Source: Sipunculus nudus (taxonomy: Eukaryota > Annelida > Sipuncula > Golfingiida > Sipunculidae). Taken from it: a stretch of DNA of 64,000 bases. The stretch covers positions 30,668,901-30,732,900 of the forward strand of contig CM049317.1 of the NCBI GenBank assembly GCA_026874595.1, read 5' to 3'. A program made the position numbers and the translations under genes. The notes under the pieces are model-generated. The model was not told where the DNA came from. It ran no database searches and worked only from the letters and a program-made list of their open reading frames with translations. Shown in pieces: positions 23,829 to 34,777 of the stretch (positions within the stretch are counted from its first letter, which is position 1; each line of letters opens with the position of its first letter).

Positions 23829-26100
23829 CGTGACGTTTACTCTTCAATATTTGAATCGTAATGGTCTACAAGACGAGTAGGGTTCTGTAGTGTTCGATAG
23901 CTAGAGACTGTGGTATGCTTTTAGTCATGTCCATATTAGCTATTGATATATGTTTCAACCTCATGAACCATAACGATTTATCTTTATTTGTCTCCCATAC
24001 ATCAGTCATTTGATTTACGCATAGTTGTCCCACCTCAGTTCCTCTGTAAATATAATTAATCATTTCCATAAGAAGGATAAAAGCAGCTCAGTGCATACAG
24101 TTCAGCTCAGGTATCCCAATTTTTATATCATTGAATCATATAAACTGAAAAATATCATTGAAACATGCATTGCCGTTGCCGTTTACCAGTTATCAAGAAT
24201 ATATCTCTATAAATTTATTTACGAATGCCAAATTCACTGTTCCTTTTACATTTATTCAGTGATATAGAAAATATGACGATTTACTGAAATATATCACACT
24301 AAAACAATGCAAAGTTATAAAACAGAACACATCGCAACATCAAATTCTTTTATATAAATGGTTTTGTCAAAATATTTCTTATAATGTAAATTCTAAAACT
24401 ACATAAGTAACCAAACAGACAGTAGTGCAGGGAGCGGTTTACGCTATTTTTTCATGTAGCGATATATTTTGTTGATGCTCGTACTGCCTTGTTTCGTTCT
24501 ATCAGTTCAATTATTTCTTTTTGTTTGTAGACAGGGAATGTATTTTTTCCCAATTAATAAGAGTAAAAACAAGTTTAAAAGTAAATAAGTAACAGTACAT
24601 ATATTCTAGTGATAAATAATGATAGATAATTATGAATAAATAAGCATAGTACAGGTTTTTAGCTGAGTAGCCTTCTAATACTTCCTACACCTTAATTATC
24701 TCATCCTTTGAAACCAACACAAGAATAAAAATAATTCATGTTTATATCGTCCTAATCATTCAGCGTAATAATTTGTAATACTACATATCTCACCCAAAAT
24801 ATTTCTTATAAAGTATATTCTCATAATAATTCTCATATGTGACTGAAAAGATGATAAGTTGCTAAAGGTTTGCATATGATATTGTATGTTGTTATATTTA
24901 TGTTTTACTGTTTAAGGAAGATCCCGCCACCGCCGCTACAGTTTTCCTGAACGAAATATTTCACAGATATTTATCAAACTATATATGTGCATAGGTATGA
25001 CTGAGAGGACGAAGCCTATTTATGATGAGGCCAACCCTTTACAATGAGAGTGAAATTGTCCTTGAATATGTCCATATTTTGTGTATATCACAGATTTAAA
25101 ATATATCAGAAAAGATTGGTCTAACGATCGAAGTTTGATGAAAGATCGTGGGTAGCTTCATTTTGTACGGATGACTGGTGGCGCCAATTTTAAACGTTTC
25201 TTGTTTTCGATCGTGTTAATACCCCAAACATTTTCACCTTACAGTAGTGTGAGCTTTATACGTCAAAAACTAATGAACGTATTTCTTTCATATTGTGCAC
25301 ATGCAAAAATGGGTTATGGATTGGTAGTGTCCTCCCCTTAAATATATCCATATTTAGTGAAAAAAAGTGGTTGGATGCATTTTTTTTTCTAAAAATCAAA
25401 ATGATAGATGCCAGATGGTTACCGAATGAGACCAAAAGCGAGTGTCTCTGACCTTGATTTTCAAGGCCAAATTTGAACAAATATATGATATTTAGTGAAC
25501 CCTATAACTTCATCAACACTGCATATTTCCCCCTCAAAATTTATAAAGGTCATATCTATAGCACAGCTAATTTGCCTTAACCTAATATGTTTATAATACC
25601 CAAAAGCGTCGTAAGTACATTTTATTTCTATCAATGACATTGCAACATGATACGTGATATATTCATATATGCATGATACATTCATAATATATCTTCATTG
25701 CAGATATTATTCAGTTCTGGATTTACTTTTATCAAGTATTATGTTGACAACTTATCTTTGTCAAATCTTCTTCAGTTGTAATTCGATTTTACATTGTTCT
25801 GTTCTCTGATATAGTGTCATGCACTTAGTTTAGTGTATGATCAGTCCCAGTAAATAATTTGAATATATGCTCGATGTATAAAATTCTTCTATCAAGAAAA
25901 TACCAGTATTTGTGTATCATCAGTTAATAAATACAGCTATATGACTGGTAGGAATTCTGATTTGATGAATAGAATATTTTTTTCTGATACTTTATGTTAT
26001 GAAAGACTAATCTATGAGTGTTTATGCATGCTGTTTTGAAAGTTGGCAGATGATTATAAGTAAATCTGCTGTGTGTATACATGTGTGTGTGTGTATGTTT
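23829..26100. other. Downstream intergenic DNA, no gene seen
   Basis: AT-rich. Possible 3' UTR of the CARD gene at its start, with AATAAA at about 24633 and 24724. Around 24920-25480 there is weak similarity to the degenerate repeat families (actggtggcgccaatt at 25173). Confidence 0.5.
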
Positions 26101-26103
26101 GGC

Positions 26104-26126
26104 GGGGGTGGGGGTGGGGGGTGGGG
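26104..26126 (+). other. G-quadruplex motif
   Basis: G runs of 5, 5, 6 and 4 bases separated by single T bases, next to a (GT)n stretch. By pattern this is a textbook intramolecular G-quadruplex. No gene is close enough to assign a regulatory role. Confidence 0.75.
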
Positions 26127-26873
26127 TCGAGGTGCAAAAAAATATTTCTTATATTTGAGGCATATGAACGATAGAACTTTAATAAAATTGTAATGTTTCA
26201 GTTGTGACAATTAGACTTAACTGTGCAGTTCAATTTGTATTTGTTGAATTCCTCGAGGGGAAGAAGTGATTTAAAATTGTTAATACGTGTGTCCAAGGAA
26301 GGGAACGGCCGGTGGAAAGGCTTTTATGGTGCTTGGTCTTTTTTCCTAAATTGTCCCACATCATTAATGTACATAATATATTTTAAAATATTACTGCAAT
26401 TCTGAAAAAAAAACATTTTAAATAAAACATCGTTTTTCCTCATTATACATTTATTATATGTTAATGGTGAAAGTACATTCTAAGTATGTGATATCAGACT
26501 GACATGTATTGACATCCGCGAAACCCAAATCTACATCATGAAAAGCGGATCCAGGAAAGGGGTCAACCGTCAGTTTTGTAGGTACAGTTGAAAGCCAGCA
26601 ACCTGAAAGTAGGCTTCAGGGATATATGTGTGCCACCAACCGATAGATTTCCTTGGAGAATAAAATCTACATATCACATATATGCGACATTGCCGATTCG
26701 AGTCAAATAATATATTTGGTCAACTGATTTGTGGCTTTTTTGATCACTATTTCATCTACAAACCCAGCTTTCTTTGGACGTTAAGAGTCATAGGAAGGAA
26801 AAGAAATACTCATTGATACGTTTTATGAACCCAGCAATAGTTCGATTCTAACAATATTGACCGACATTTCTTC

Positions 26874-26878
<5 letters not shown>
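26127..26878. other. Intergenic, no gene seen
   Basis: Nothing recognised. Confidence 0.5.

Positions 26879-26905
<27 letters not shown>
26879..26905. repeat. (TA)n microsatellite
   Basis: Short uninterrupted TA tract. Confidence 0.95.
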
Positions 26906-26909
<4 letters not shown>

Positions 26910-27019
26910 GGTCATGACCTCTGCGGCGTTATTTATATGCCGCATCACACAAGGAGATTCGTTACAAGAGAGATGTCTTGAATATTTGCTTTTATTTTAA
27001 TGATATGGGTTTAACCTAG

Positions 27020-27144
27020 AAATGACGAAATATGGACGCACCATTCATAAAAAGAAGAAGTTGCGTATCCAGAAGTTTGCTGCAGCTTGGGCACAACTCC
27101 CTGAAGGGAGTGATCTTTATACAAAAGGAGGATCGAATGGTTAA
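27020..27144 (+). CDS. Possible 3'-terminal exon, unknown gene
   Basis: After an acceptor-like tract ending cctag, a 40-codon frame starts at 27022 (MTKYGRTIHKKKKLRIQKF, then AAAWAQLPEGSDLYTKGG) and stops at TAA 27142. It has a lysine-rich patch followed by a balanced, protein-like composition. AATAAA signals lie shortly after (27222 and near 27241). A second frame from ATG 27032 to 27223 overlaps it and cannot be excluded, so the frame choice is uncertain. No domain is recognised and no upstream partner exon was found. Confidence 0.3.
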
Positions 27145-28560
27145 TACAAAAATAACAAGGTTATATGTTCAGTCTCCTTTGCGACCTAAATTAGTGGCAT
27201 TTATGAAGGAAAATCTGCAATAAATGGGCATTTGAATTTCAAATAAATTAAAAGTCTTCTATCATTGAATACAGATACCTTTTATTAAACTCACTGAAAC
27301 TAGTACATTAGAGATCTGTAAAGCACACTTTACAAGGTTACTCCTACTCCTAATGATTGAACAATGGATATGTGTAGGAAATATTAACAACAAACACAAG
27401 TTTACATCATAGTCGAGGTACACTAAATATTTACACATTCGACAAACATTATTTATAGACATCTAAATTTATATTCTTGAAGCAAGGCGGCAGGGAAAGT
27501 TGCTGTTGTATAAAATGAGAAAAGGAAGAATCGACAATAGAGATACTCACATTTGAATGAAAATTAACCATTTCATTTGTTGACGAAATATTAAAAATTT
27601 CTATGGTAGGTTTCACCTCACCCCTCATAAATCAATCCATTCAGTATCCTCTGCTATTTGAATCAGCAAGGGACTACTTTTCCACCACATCCGAACATAA
27701 AATTTACTGGAACCACAGTCTTTATAAAACTATATCACTATCATTCATTAAACTAAATTTGTGAAAACCTTATATAAGGATCCAGCAAACTGTTAAAAGA
27801 TGGTGCTAAAAGAGCTTAAGTTTCGTATTTCCAAGCCAGCGACAGCTGCGCTTTTCGTAGCTTTACCGACTTGGTAGTATGACGATGCTGAAACTTTGCA
27901 AGTATTCTTGCAAAACTGTTTGTTTTTATGTAAGTATGCCTTCTTACACCTATATTCCCCTGTTAATGTATTCAGTTTACTCGTGCAATATTCACACAAT
28001 GGGTTAGAAGTTGGCCAGAAAGAATATGCCCTTTAAGGTAGGAACTTGCCAAAATATGTAACTATATAAAACCCATAGAAATAATTCCAGAATACTGTAA
28101 CCTATATGCTGTATGCAAGTAAACTGACAAAAACATATGCCTTATTTTTGTTTTACTTCGTCTTGGCAAACTAGTGATTTACTTTAAATGTGTTGACCTT
28201 TATTTAAACGCAATAGTTATCAATAGTATAGGGGATACTCTGAAAGGGCAATGCAGGCTAAGGTCTGGCCGTCCATATACCAAGGGGCGTTTCCAGAAAT
28301 TTCTTTTGCTTTGGGCCTATAGAACAAAAGAGTTGGTTTACTGTGAGAAAATAAGGAAGGGGTCAGCTTGAGATAAATATTATCTCTGATTACATCAATG
28401 GTGAATTTAGATGAAAGGCCGGATATAATATGTGAGACAGCAAACAAATAAATAAATTGATAAAATTATAAAAGCTAAGGGGGAAGGCTCGTGCCCCTTG
28501 TGCTCCTCTCTTGAACCGTCTATGTGAGCTATGGATCTGTAAAAACATTAACTGAGTAGC
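27145..28560. other. Intergenic, lectin gene 3' flank
   Basis: No exon recognised. On the minus strand an AATAAA (28204-28199) lies about 360 bp past the lectin stop and could serve as its poly(A) signal. Confidence 0.45.
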
Positions 28561-28817
28561 TTAAAAATTCCAATCATATAAAGTGAACATTTCCCAGTTT
28601 GCTTCGTTGGTTCTGTTGTTCATTTGCACAGCTGACTCGTCAAAGCAGTGACACTCTCCAAACCCACGATGAAAATTAATTATCGTGGCATTCGGCTTCT
28701 GCTCACAGATACGAATACATGAAAACAGCGAGCGCTGGACAGACGAGTCTAAGCTAGGTTGAGCAATTCTCGTCTCGGTTTCTGTGAGGCGCCACTCTCT
28801 ACTTCTTGAAAAATTAC
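28561..28817 (-). CDS. Lectin gene exon 4: PAN/apple-like domain and stop
   Basis: The acceptor gtttccgttccag is strong. The first two bases complete a Gly codon begun in exon 3. Residues 200-224 show C-x3-C, then C-x-C in SCIRICEQKP and GECHCFDES, followed by a late Trp and Tyr, as in PAN-type domains that bind protein or sugar ligands. The frame ends at TAA. Domain identity is by cysteine spacing only. Confidence 0.65.
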
Positions 28818-29067
28818 CTGGAACGGAAACAAAGTGGCACTCAAACATCACGTTTGTCTTCGAATATTATTAAAACCCACTATTTTCGTACTATTTTACG
28901 TCATGGTTTTTTTTAAATGTTAGTATATGCAAGCCTTGATTTGTTTCTTACTTTTGCTATGGTAGCTAAGCAAAGTTTATGTTCATCAGAATTCCATTCT
29001 GGTTTCGGACTAAGTGACAGAGCATGTCACGTTTTCCTTCATTTTATATTGTGATGTTAACCAGGGT

Positions 29068-29318
29068 ACCACTGACTGCTGCACCTGAGGGCCCCGGGTC
29101 TGTTATCGTTCCCGTTGCTAGATCATACCACAGAGGAACCCCTGAAGGATGCACTCTTTGGCGAGAGAAGACTGACCGTTGGGCAGGACATTCCCATGAA
29201 GCCTATAGGGCACTCACACTGGATGGGGATCGACAGTGAATGATCTCATTGCCTGCTCTGATACTGGAAATTATGATCTCCCGGCTTTGAGTCTTTTTCT
29301 CAACCCCTGAGCCACAAA
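29068..29318 (-). repeat. tRNA-headed SINE, copy without tail
   Basis: On the minus strand it starts TTTGTGGCTCAGGGGTTGAG, with an A-box-like TGGCTCAGGGG, and continues AAAGCCGGGAG, CCATCCAGTGTGAGTGCC, TTCAGGGGTTCCTC and GGGCCCTCAGGTG. The same blocks occur in order at 54641-54870. It lies in the intron between lectin exons 3 and 4. Confidence 0.65.
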
Positions 29319-29414
29319 GGTGAGTTTAACAGACAAATCCAGCTCTGTTTATTTTAAATTTACTCTCTTTGCAGTCTTGTCTTGTTTGAACGTTGATTAA
29401 AAAAAAGGACTTAC

Positions 29415-29621
29415 CAAAGTATGAAATTTCACAAATGAATTGTAATCTCTGATTGCAGTTGCCCTCGTCCCAGTGGTACAAGTCGTAAATAACAGGTGGT
29501 ATAGCCCAGTGATAATCGACTGTCAGGATGATGCATTGATGTTCAGGAAAGTGGTCCGGTTGATCCGGAATCCAGTTGGTCCATCTGGTCCTCGAACCGT
29601 CTGCCCAGCGAAAATCTCCAG
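29415..29621 (-). CDS. Lectin gene exon 3: C-terminal half of C-type lectin domain
   Basis: The acceptor is ttggttttag and the donor G|GTAAGT. It encodes GDFRWADGSRTRWTNW, the QPD sugar motif and HWDEGNCNQRLQFICE. It is intact: 207 bases, phase 1 in and out. It has no counterpart in the duplicated copy at 51 kb, because the duplication begins just upstream near 29965. Confidence 0.85.
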
Positions 29622-30411
29622 CTAAAACCAAGGACCAATGAGGTTCAGTGTGAATAAAAGTCATGGTCATGATCTTACTGATTTAGTTTGTTTATGACTT
29701 TTACAAAAGAACTTGCAGTATACATAGGGATAAACGTATGAACTAGATTGTCAAAACAAAATGCTATGGATTGTAAGCCTAGCTATGTTGTTTGTCTCTT
29801 TTGTGAGAGGCTCCAAAAACGGTGTTTGCGTTCACTTATTCAACCTGTACTCCCAGACTCATTCCTGCATATCGGATTATACATATGTAAATATTCCTTA
29901 ATTACGTTGATTCCGGATCATGTTCCGAATCTAAAGGAAAATCTAATCTATTCTTTATTGGCCCATTCTCGAGATGCCCTAATAATTTCATTCGATTCCG
30001 ATCATGATTGCGCGAGTCATTTTGTGAACAAGCACACACACATGCGCGAATTGTGTTGAACGCACACCCTCCTTTCAGAGGTTTATTTAATTCAAGACAC
30101 TTTCTTTTCACTATATCAGAATATATTTCACCTGAAGGAACGATGCATATTAATACCAGACCTAAATAACTGGTAGGAGAATGATAAATATGATGTTTGA
30201 GATTAGATTTTATTTTCTTTTCCTGTTTCTTACACCATTAAAACATATTACCATATATCATGTACCCGAGGAATTCGCAGTTATTTTCGTACTAGTGTAG
30301 AGCGGTAATATTTACTTTTACAACACTTCAGTAGGCTTTGCCTGTCTCCCATTTTTTGTTTAGTAAACAGCAATATAATCCCACACCTAATATCATGAAT
30401 TCCTGCATGTT

Positions 30412-30455
30412 ACAAAGAGGCTGACACATTAACACAAAGAGGCTGACACATTAAC
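30412..30455. repeat. 22-bp tandem duplication
   Basis: ACAAAGAGGCTGACACATTA followed by AC occurs twice in a row here but only once in the paralogous segment near 51608, so it arose after the segmental duplication. Confidence 0.9.
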
Positions 30456-30604
30456 TAATCAGTACATTCGCTCTGGTTTTGGAATTTAAAGTTGAGGCAA
30501 AATTTGATTTATATATATATATATGCCGTACACCAAATAAAGCCATCAGTTCTCCCTGCTGCATGCAAAAGTCGCCGTGCCGACACGTGTAGTGGGTGAG
30601 ACTA

Positions 30605-30647
30605 TGACGTCACTACCATGACGTCACTTCGCTGGTTCCTATAAAAG
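30605..30647 (+). promoter_or_regulatory. Two CRE sites and TATA box
   Basis: Perfect TGACGTCA at 30605-30612 and 30619-30626, then TATAAAAG at 30640-30647. This is a compact Pol II-like promoter layout inside the SINE-like insertion. The spacing suggests function, but no downstream coding frame follows. Confidence 0.5.
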
Positions 30648-30675
30648 TGTACAAATACACAGTGAGGTTGGGAAT

Positions 30676-30747
30676 CTGTCATGGCCAAGTGGACTAAGGC
30701 AGCCGCACCGGAAATCGGAAGATCGTGGGTTCGAATCCCACTGGCAG
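30676..30747 (+). repeat. tRNA-like SINE head (not a tRNA gene)
   Basis: CTGTCA (30676) can pair with TGGCAG (30742-30747). The A box TGGCCAAGTGG (30682-30692) and B box GGTTCGAATCC (30728-30738) match consensus, and TTTT follows at 30756. The middle, GCACCGGAAATCGGAAGATC, does not give a proper anticodon stem-loop. Related heads occur at 35628-35697 and 55430-55498. It is therefore a tRNA-derived retroposon promoter. Confidence 0.65.
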
Positions 30748-30777
30748 TGAACCACTTTTCTGTGTATACCCTTTCCA

Positions 30778-30811
<34 letters not shown>

Positions 30812-30843
30812 AAGGATTAAATACGATATCTTGTGCTACGTGC

Positions 30844-31050
30844 TCTGCAAAAAGTCGTTTCCACCCGACCAGAAAGGAGGTAATAAAGCTGGGTATTCAT
30901 AATGCAGGTAGTTTGTCTTTTATAGTGTGTTTGCCTTCAACAAGGTGGCGCCATGGTCAGTGCAGGTTTCCATGGCATCTCTCCATGTGAGATACGTTGT
31001 GTTCAGGTACAGACATTCAGTTTCATATTTATGCCATCCCGCAGAGCAAT
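30844..31050 (-). pseudogene. Lectin gene exon 2: N-terminal half of lectin domain, nonsense codon
   Basis: The acceptor is tatggttgtag. The frame gives DCSAGWHKYETECLYLN, TWRDAMETCTDHGATLL, a stop, then PPFWSGGNDFLQ. The stop is a single G-to-T-type change relative to the paralogue. The donor reads CAGA|GCACGT instead of CAGA|GTACGT. Length (207 bases) and phase are otherwise preserved. Confidence 0.85.
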
Positions 31051-32152
31051 CTACAACCATACAAAATAAAGTTTTACCAAACCAAAGCGCTACGAAAAAT
31101 AGAAATTTATCAATACAATTGTTTTTGAAGTCTGATTTATTAAACCAGAATGGCAACAAACAAACAGAAGTTTGCGGGAATTTTTCTTAAATAAATTGTT
31201 TAGTCCAATAATTTCTTCAAACATATGTATCTTTGCTCTTAATGTCAATCCAACAATGACAAAAAAATAGCTTATTTTTGTACTCATCTCTTACATTTCA
31301 AATTCATAGTAAGTTATTAAAAGTTACATAAACATTTGCAATATGTGTTTTAACTCACGCTGTTACTTCATTTGACTGCGTACAAACGTTTCAATGCGAA
31401 TATTGATCCTAAAATCCATATGAAAATACACGCACTTACATCCTGTTTTATTCAATGGTTTTATATGTAAGAAAGCACAGTGCACGTGTGTCTCTTTACT
31501 AAAGCAAGACTAGAGATACTTTTTTGCGTATGCGAGACAACACCCACACAAGGAGAAGAAATATGAAAGAGAAGCTTTATGGAAGCTGGAAATAATTAAA
31601 TCATGAATACGGGCGGTACGGCTACCAGGTAGCGTGTACGCTAAATTAATGATGTGTGCCACCGGTCGCTCAACTGCAAGTTTATATCCACCTGTGTACA
31701 GTAGTAAGCAAACGGGTTTAAAATATTGGCCAAAACTTTATGTAAACTTCATGTACATTGTGTGGTCTGCATAGAAGGCATTAAGGAGCAGAGCATGAAC
31801 ACGTCTTATTTTCGGTTAGAATCTGGTATCGCAGTATTTTCTAGTTTAGGTTCCTGTTCAGTTACCTCAGAATTCGACTTATATGCATGGTAATCAACCC
31901 GTACAGTCTTGTGAAAGTCCAAATTGCTTCATTCTTGAGAAAACGGCATACATTTGATTTATCATATTGATAACCGTGTGCTGCAATGTTTGCGAATGAA
32001 ATATACGTCCTCATGTAAATTTAAATTTTAACCATAGATTTCAAGCAAACAATATTTATTGCACGACGCGCAAAGAGGACAAGACAAAAAGACACTACAT
32101 TAATTCTTCTTGTATGTCCGTCATTTGAATAAAACAAACTGTGACTACTCAC

Positions 32153-32237
32153 CGAACGCCGATTCTGTGCATGCATTTATAAGAAACAACATGAGCAAGA
32201 TCTCGAAATGACTTCGTCTCCTTTGTGAGTGAATCAT
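32153..32237 (-). CDS. Lectin gene exon 1: signal peptide
   Basis: ATG at 32237-32235, then 28 codons with a basic start (QRRRSH) and hydrophobic core (ILLMLFLINAC), ending TTCG|GTGAGT. Phase 1 matches exon 2 exactly. Upstream sequence shows no clear TATA box at a convincing distance. Confidence 0.75.
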
Positions 32238-32239
32238 AT

Positions 32240-34418
32240 TAAACTGAACCTTGAGCCAGAGAGGACCAGGAAGCAAAGCTTTTACAAAATATGATGGCAA
32301 AGGACGAGTCGGTTCCATTAAATGTACTCTGAGCTGATTGTGGAGGGTATATTATTGGTATAATACGCCTTATTGATCACTTGGAAAGATGTATGTAACC
32401 ACATACGAGAATATTTATTCTATTAGGAAAGTGAGTAGATGATCATGTATCCATAAATATGTACCGTGTTCATACCAGAATACCAACCTCTGGTACAAGA
32501 AAAAGAAAACGTGTTACTTTATTATAGAATCCTTTTCCAATGTTTGTAGTTTTGTTTGTTTTCGTGTAAGAGGAAGGCCATTTCAAGATATTCATACGAT
32601 ATTTATTGTTTATGACTGGCCAACGTCGATTATCTCATATTTTTACACGATTTATAGGCGGGTTCTATTACACACCTACCATTAGTTAAACAAACATGTC
32701 AGTATATTTGAAAATGGGACCTCTTCCTGTACAAACACACTGCCATTGCGGTAATTTGACCCTGATATAGAATAGCCACGGGAGCATTCTACAGAAATCT
32801 GAAACAATAATAATCAATTTTCCTTTCAAATAAACTTTTCATTCTTGTATCACTCCCGTCATTAGTTAACTACATAATTAAAAAAAATGAAAAAAATCCT
32901 CAGATCAGCCTTTAGACCCACCCATGAAAAGAACACGGTGAGTCTAAAATAGAGAACTTTCGACGTTCTTTATTGTACCCAGATTTGTCCGTGTATCGAG
33001 ATATACAATTTGGTAACACTATGTCTGAAATAGAAAATGTGTTGATAAAATCTATAAACATACAATTAAAGTGCACTAAAATCTCAAAATTACGACCCCC
33101 AGAGAACATCAAGAAAGTGGGCACATTTTCGAGATGGTCGTCTAAGGGAGGTGTGATTGAAGAGCAAAAAAAAAAAAAAAAAAAAACCACAAAAAACAAC
33201 AATTGAGACCGTGAAATTGGTTGTTATTTTGAGGTCGCTAAACCGGTATATATGTGTGTGTTTGTGTGTGATTGTATATCTTTAAGATAATAAAAAAAGT
33301 ATGTGTTACTACTAGTTAACAACCTAGGAGATATTTATTTAATTTGAGTTCAGTTACTTGTATAGAATCAACTACCACTAAAGCGCCCCTTATCATAAGC
33401 CACCAGGAACAATACCACAAAGGGTGGAGCACTTTATGAGGAAGATCATTAACATGCACTTATTAAAATTTTCACATTAAGGACATTTGTTTAAATTTTG
33501 AAGATTTGAACTGCTTATAGAGAGAGAGTTATATGCAATATTGGGAAAGCGGTGATTTTGGAGAGACCAAACCTCCCAAATATTTGACGTCTGGTATGTT
33601 GGTTTGCTTGCTCTGGTTTTGATGAGATAAAGTCGACCATCCAAGCAGAGATTAATGCAGAAATGCAGTATAATTATATATTGGCCTTTCCCTCCTGTCT
33701 CTCAGAATCGTGAATGATGAATGTTATACCCAGAACCCAAAACGATAAATTAAAAAAACATATTAACATGTCCTAGCATTTTTGTCTGGCAATTTGGAAG
33801 GTTTATCTTCTTAAATAACAAAAATGATTATATGGAATTATATCTAGGAATGTGGACCCTCGTTCCAAAAGACAAGAGTAATTTCAGGACGGATAGCTAG
33901 ACACATATCAAGGTCAACTAGTAATGATGTATAATTTAGTTTGCTGTATCTTATGTTCAAGAGAATGGAACACTTATTGTTGGACAACTGCTACCATATG
34001 ACGGGAAGGTTTCAAGGGTTGGATACTTTGCTTGCTTTAGGATAAAATCTTTAAAAAAAAGAAAAATGTATCCATTATCCTCCAATTAGGGAAGTATAAA
34101 CAATGAGCAAACAATGTTTATAATAAAAAGATCAACTGTTGAAGCATATACGTGTATGGATGTACTAGTGGTGAGGTTACACTTCACGGCAATCTATGGT
34201 AGCACGACCCTCCCAACTATCGTAGCTGGACGCGCATCAAATATTGGGCGACGACCATACGATTAACATTTTACGATTATCGCTTCCATCGGTAACTGAT
34301 TTCAAATTCATAAAAATATCCACTGGAAATTCTGTTACCTTACTGAACTTGTTGGAAAAGTTATAACCATTTTTTAAAAAGGAAGAAGTAACATGTATAT
34401 AAATCAATTAAATATTTA
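32240..34418. other. Lectin 5' flank and intergenic, no gene seen
   Basis: Left part is duplicated at 53700-54530. The region from 32890 onward has no paralogue in the window. A-rich run at 33166-33186. No exon recognised. Confidence 0.5.
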
Positions 34419-34724
34419 ATATATATATATATATACTATATTTACTATACTACTATTGGAAATGGTGGGCTGTACCACGGGGGCCGCACTTTGGACAAGG
34501 CGACCCTTCGACGTGACGTCATAATATGGATGACGTCGACCTTCATTCGGTTTCGCGGAATTCCCGTATGAGGCGATGTGTACTCACTGTACCCCGCCCT
34601 ACCAGGGCATCATGGTCATAATATTACTAAATGTCCAATCAGCATGTAAATACACTGTTTCCCATTTAATTACCACCTTACGAATGTCTTTGTACTTCGA
34701 AAGCTCGTGTGTTAATGTATAAAT

Positions 34725-34774
<50 letters not shown>
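34419..34774 (+). repeat. Composite repeat: TA tract, CRE-bearing block, SINE tail, (AG)n
   Basis: (TA)n at 34419-34434, then GC-richer DNA with TGACGTCA at 34514-34521 and TGACGTCG at 34531. Next comes a block (TTAATTACCAC, CTTCGAAAGCTCGTGTG) shared with the SINE tail at 54876-54926. It ends in an (AG)n tract, 34726-34774. No coding frame; the AG tract creates false open frames on the minus strand. Confidence 0.6.

Positions 34775-34777
<3 letters not shown>

Larger units (their letters stand above)
30525..30780 (+). mobile_element. SINE-like insertion inside a TA tract
   Basis: About 256 bp flanked by TA tracts (30508-30524 and 30779-30806). The paralogous site near 51690-51705 lacks the insertion and has only a short tatata, so this is a filled site against an empty site. 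The insert contains two cAMP-response-type elements, a TATA box and a tRNA-like block with perfect Pol III boxes. No protein frame is present. Confidence 0.7.
28561..32237 (-). pseudogene. C-type lectin with PAN-like domain, four exons, one nonsense codon
   Basis: Four exons (32237-32153, 31050-30844, 29621-29415, 28817-28561) join in phase 1 at every junction, giving a 252-codon frame. The order is signal peptide (about residues 1-25), a long-form C-type lectin domain (30-162, cysteines 30, 41, 58, 127, 153, 161), then a PAN/apple-like cysteine-rich domain (about 168-251). The sugar-binding motif is QPD (118-120), which in this family favours galactose-type ligands. The second calcium motif is WDEGNC in place of WNDxxC. 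The product would be secreted. Codon 72 is TAA (30922-30920) where the paralogue at 51.8 kb has GAA, and the exon 2 donor is GC where the paralogue has GT. Either a recent pseudogene or a segregating null allele fits. Confidence 0.8.
29965..32890 (+). repeat. Segmental duplication, copy A, lectin part
   Basis: Colinear with 51020-54530. Matching landmarks include CATGATTGCG at 30003 and 51050, ACCATTAAAACATAT near 30234 and 51290, the lectin exons, and AATGGGACCTC near 32713 and 54163. Identity is roughly 75-85 percent by eye, with many small indels. Copy A alone carries the SINE-like insertion at 30525-30780. Confidence 0.85.

Noticed and set aside
29024-29239. 71-codon plus-strand frame
   Set aside because: Lies mostly within the minus-strand SINE copy (29068-29318).
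30676-30747. Genuine tRNA gene
   Set aside because: Pol III boxes are perfect, but no proper anticodon stem-loop can be drawn, and related heads occur in repeats.
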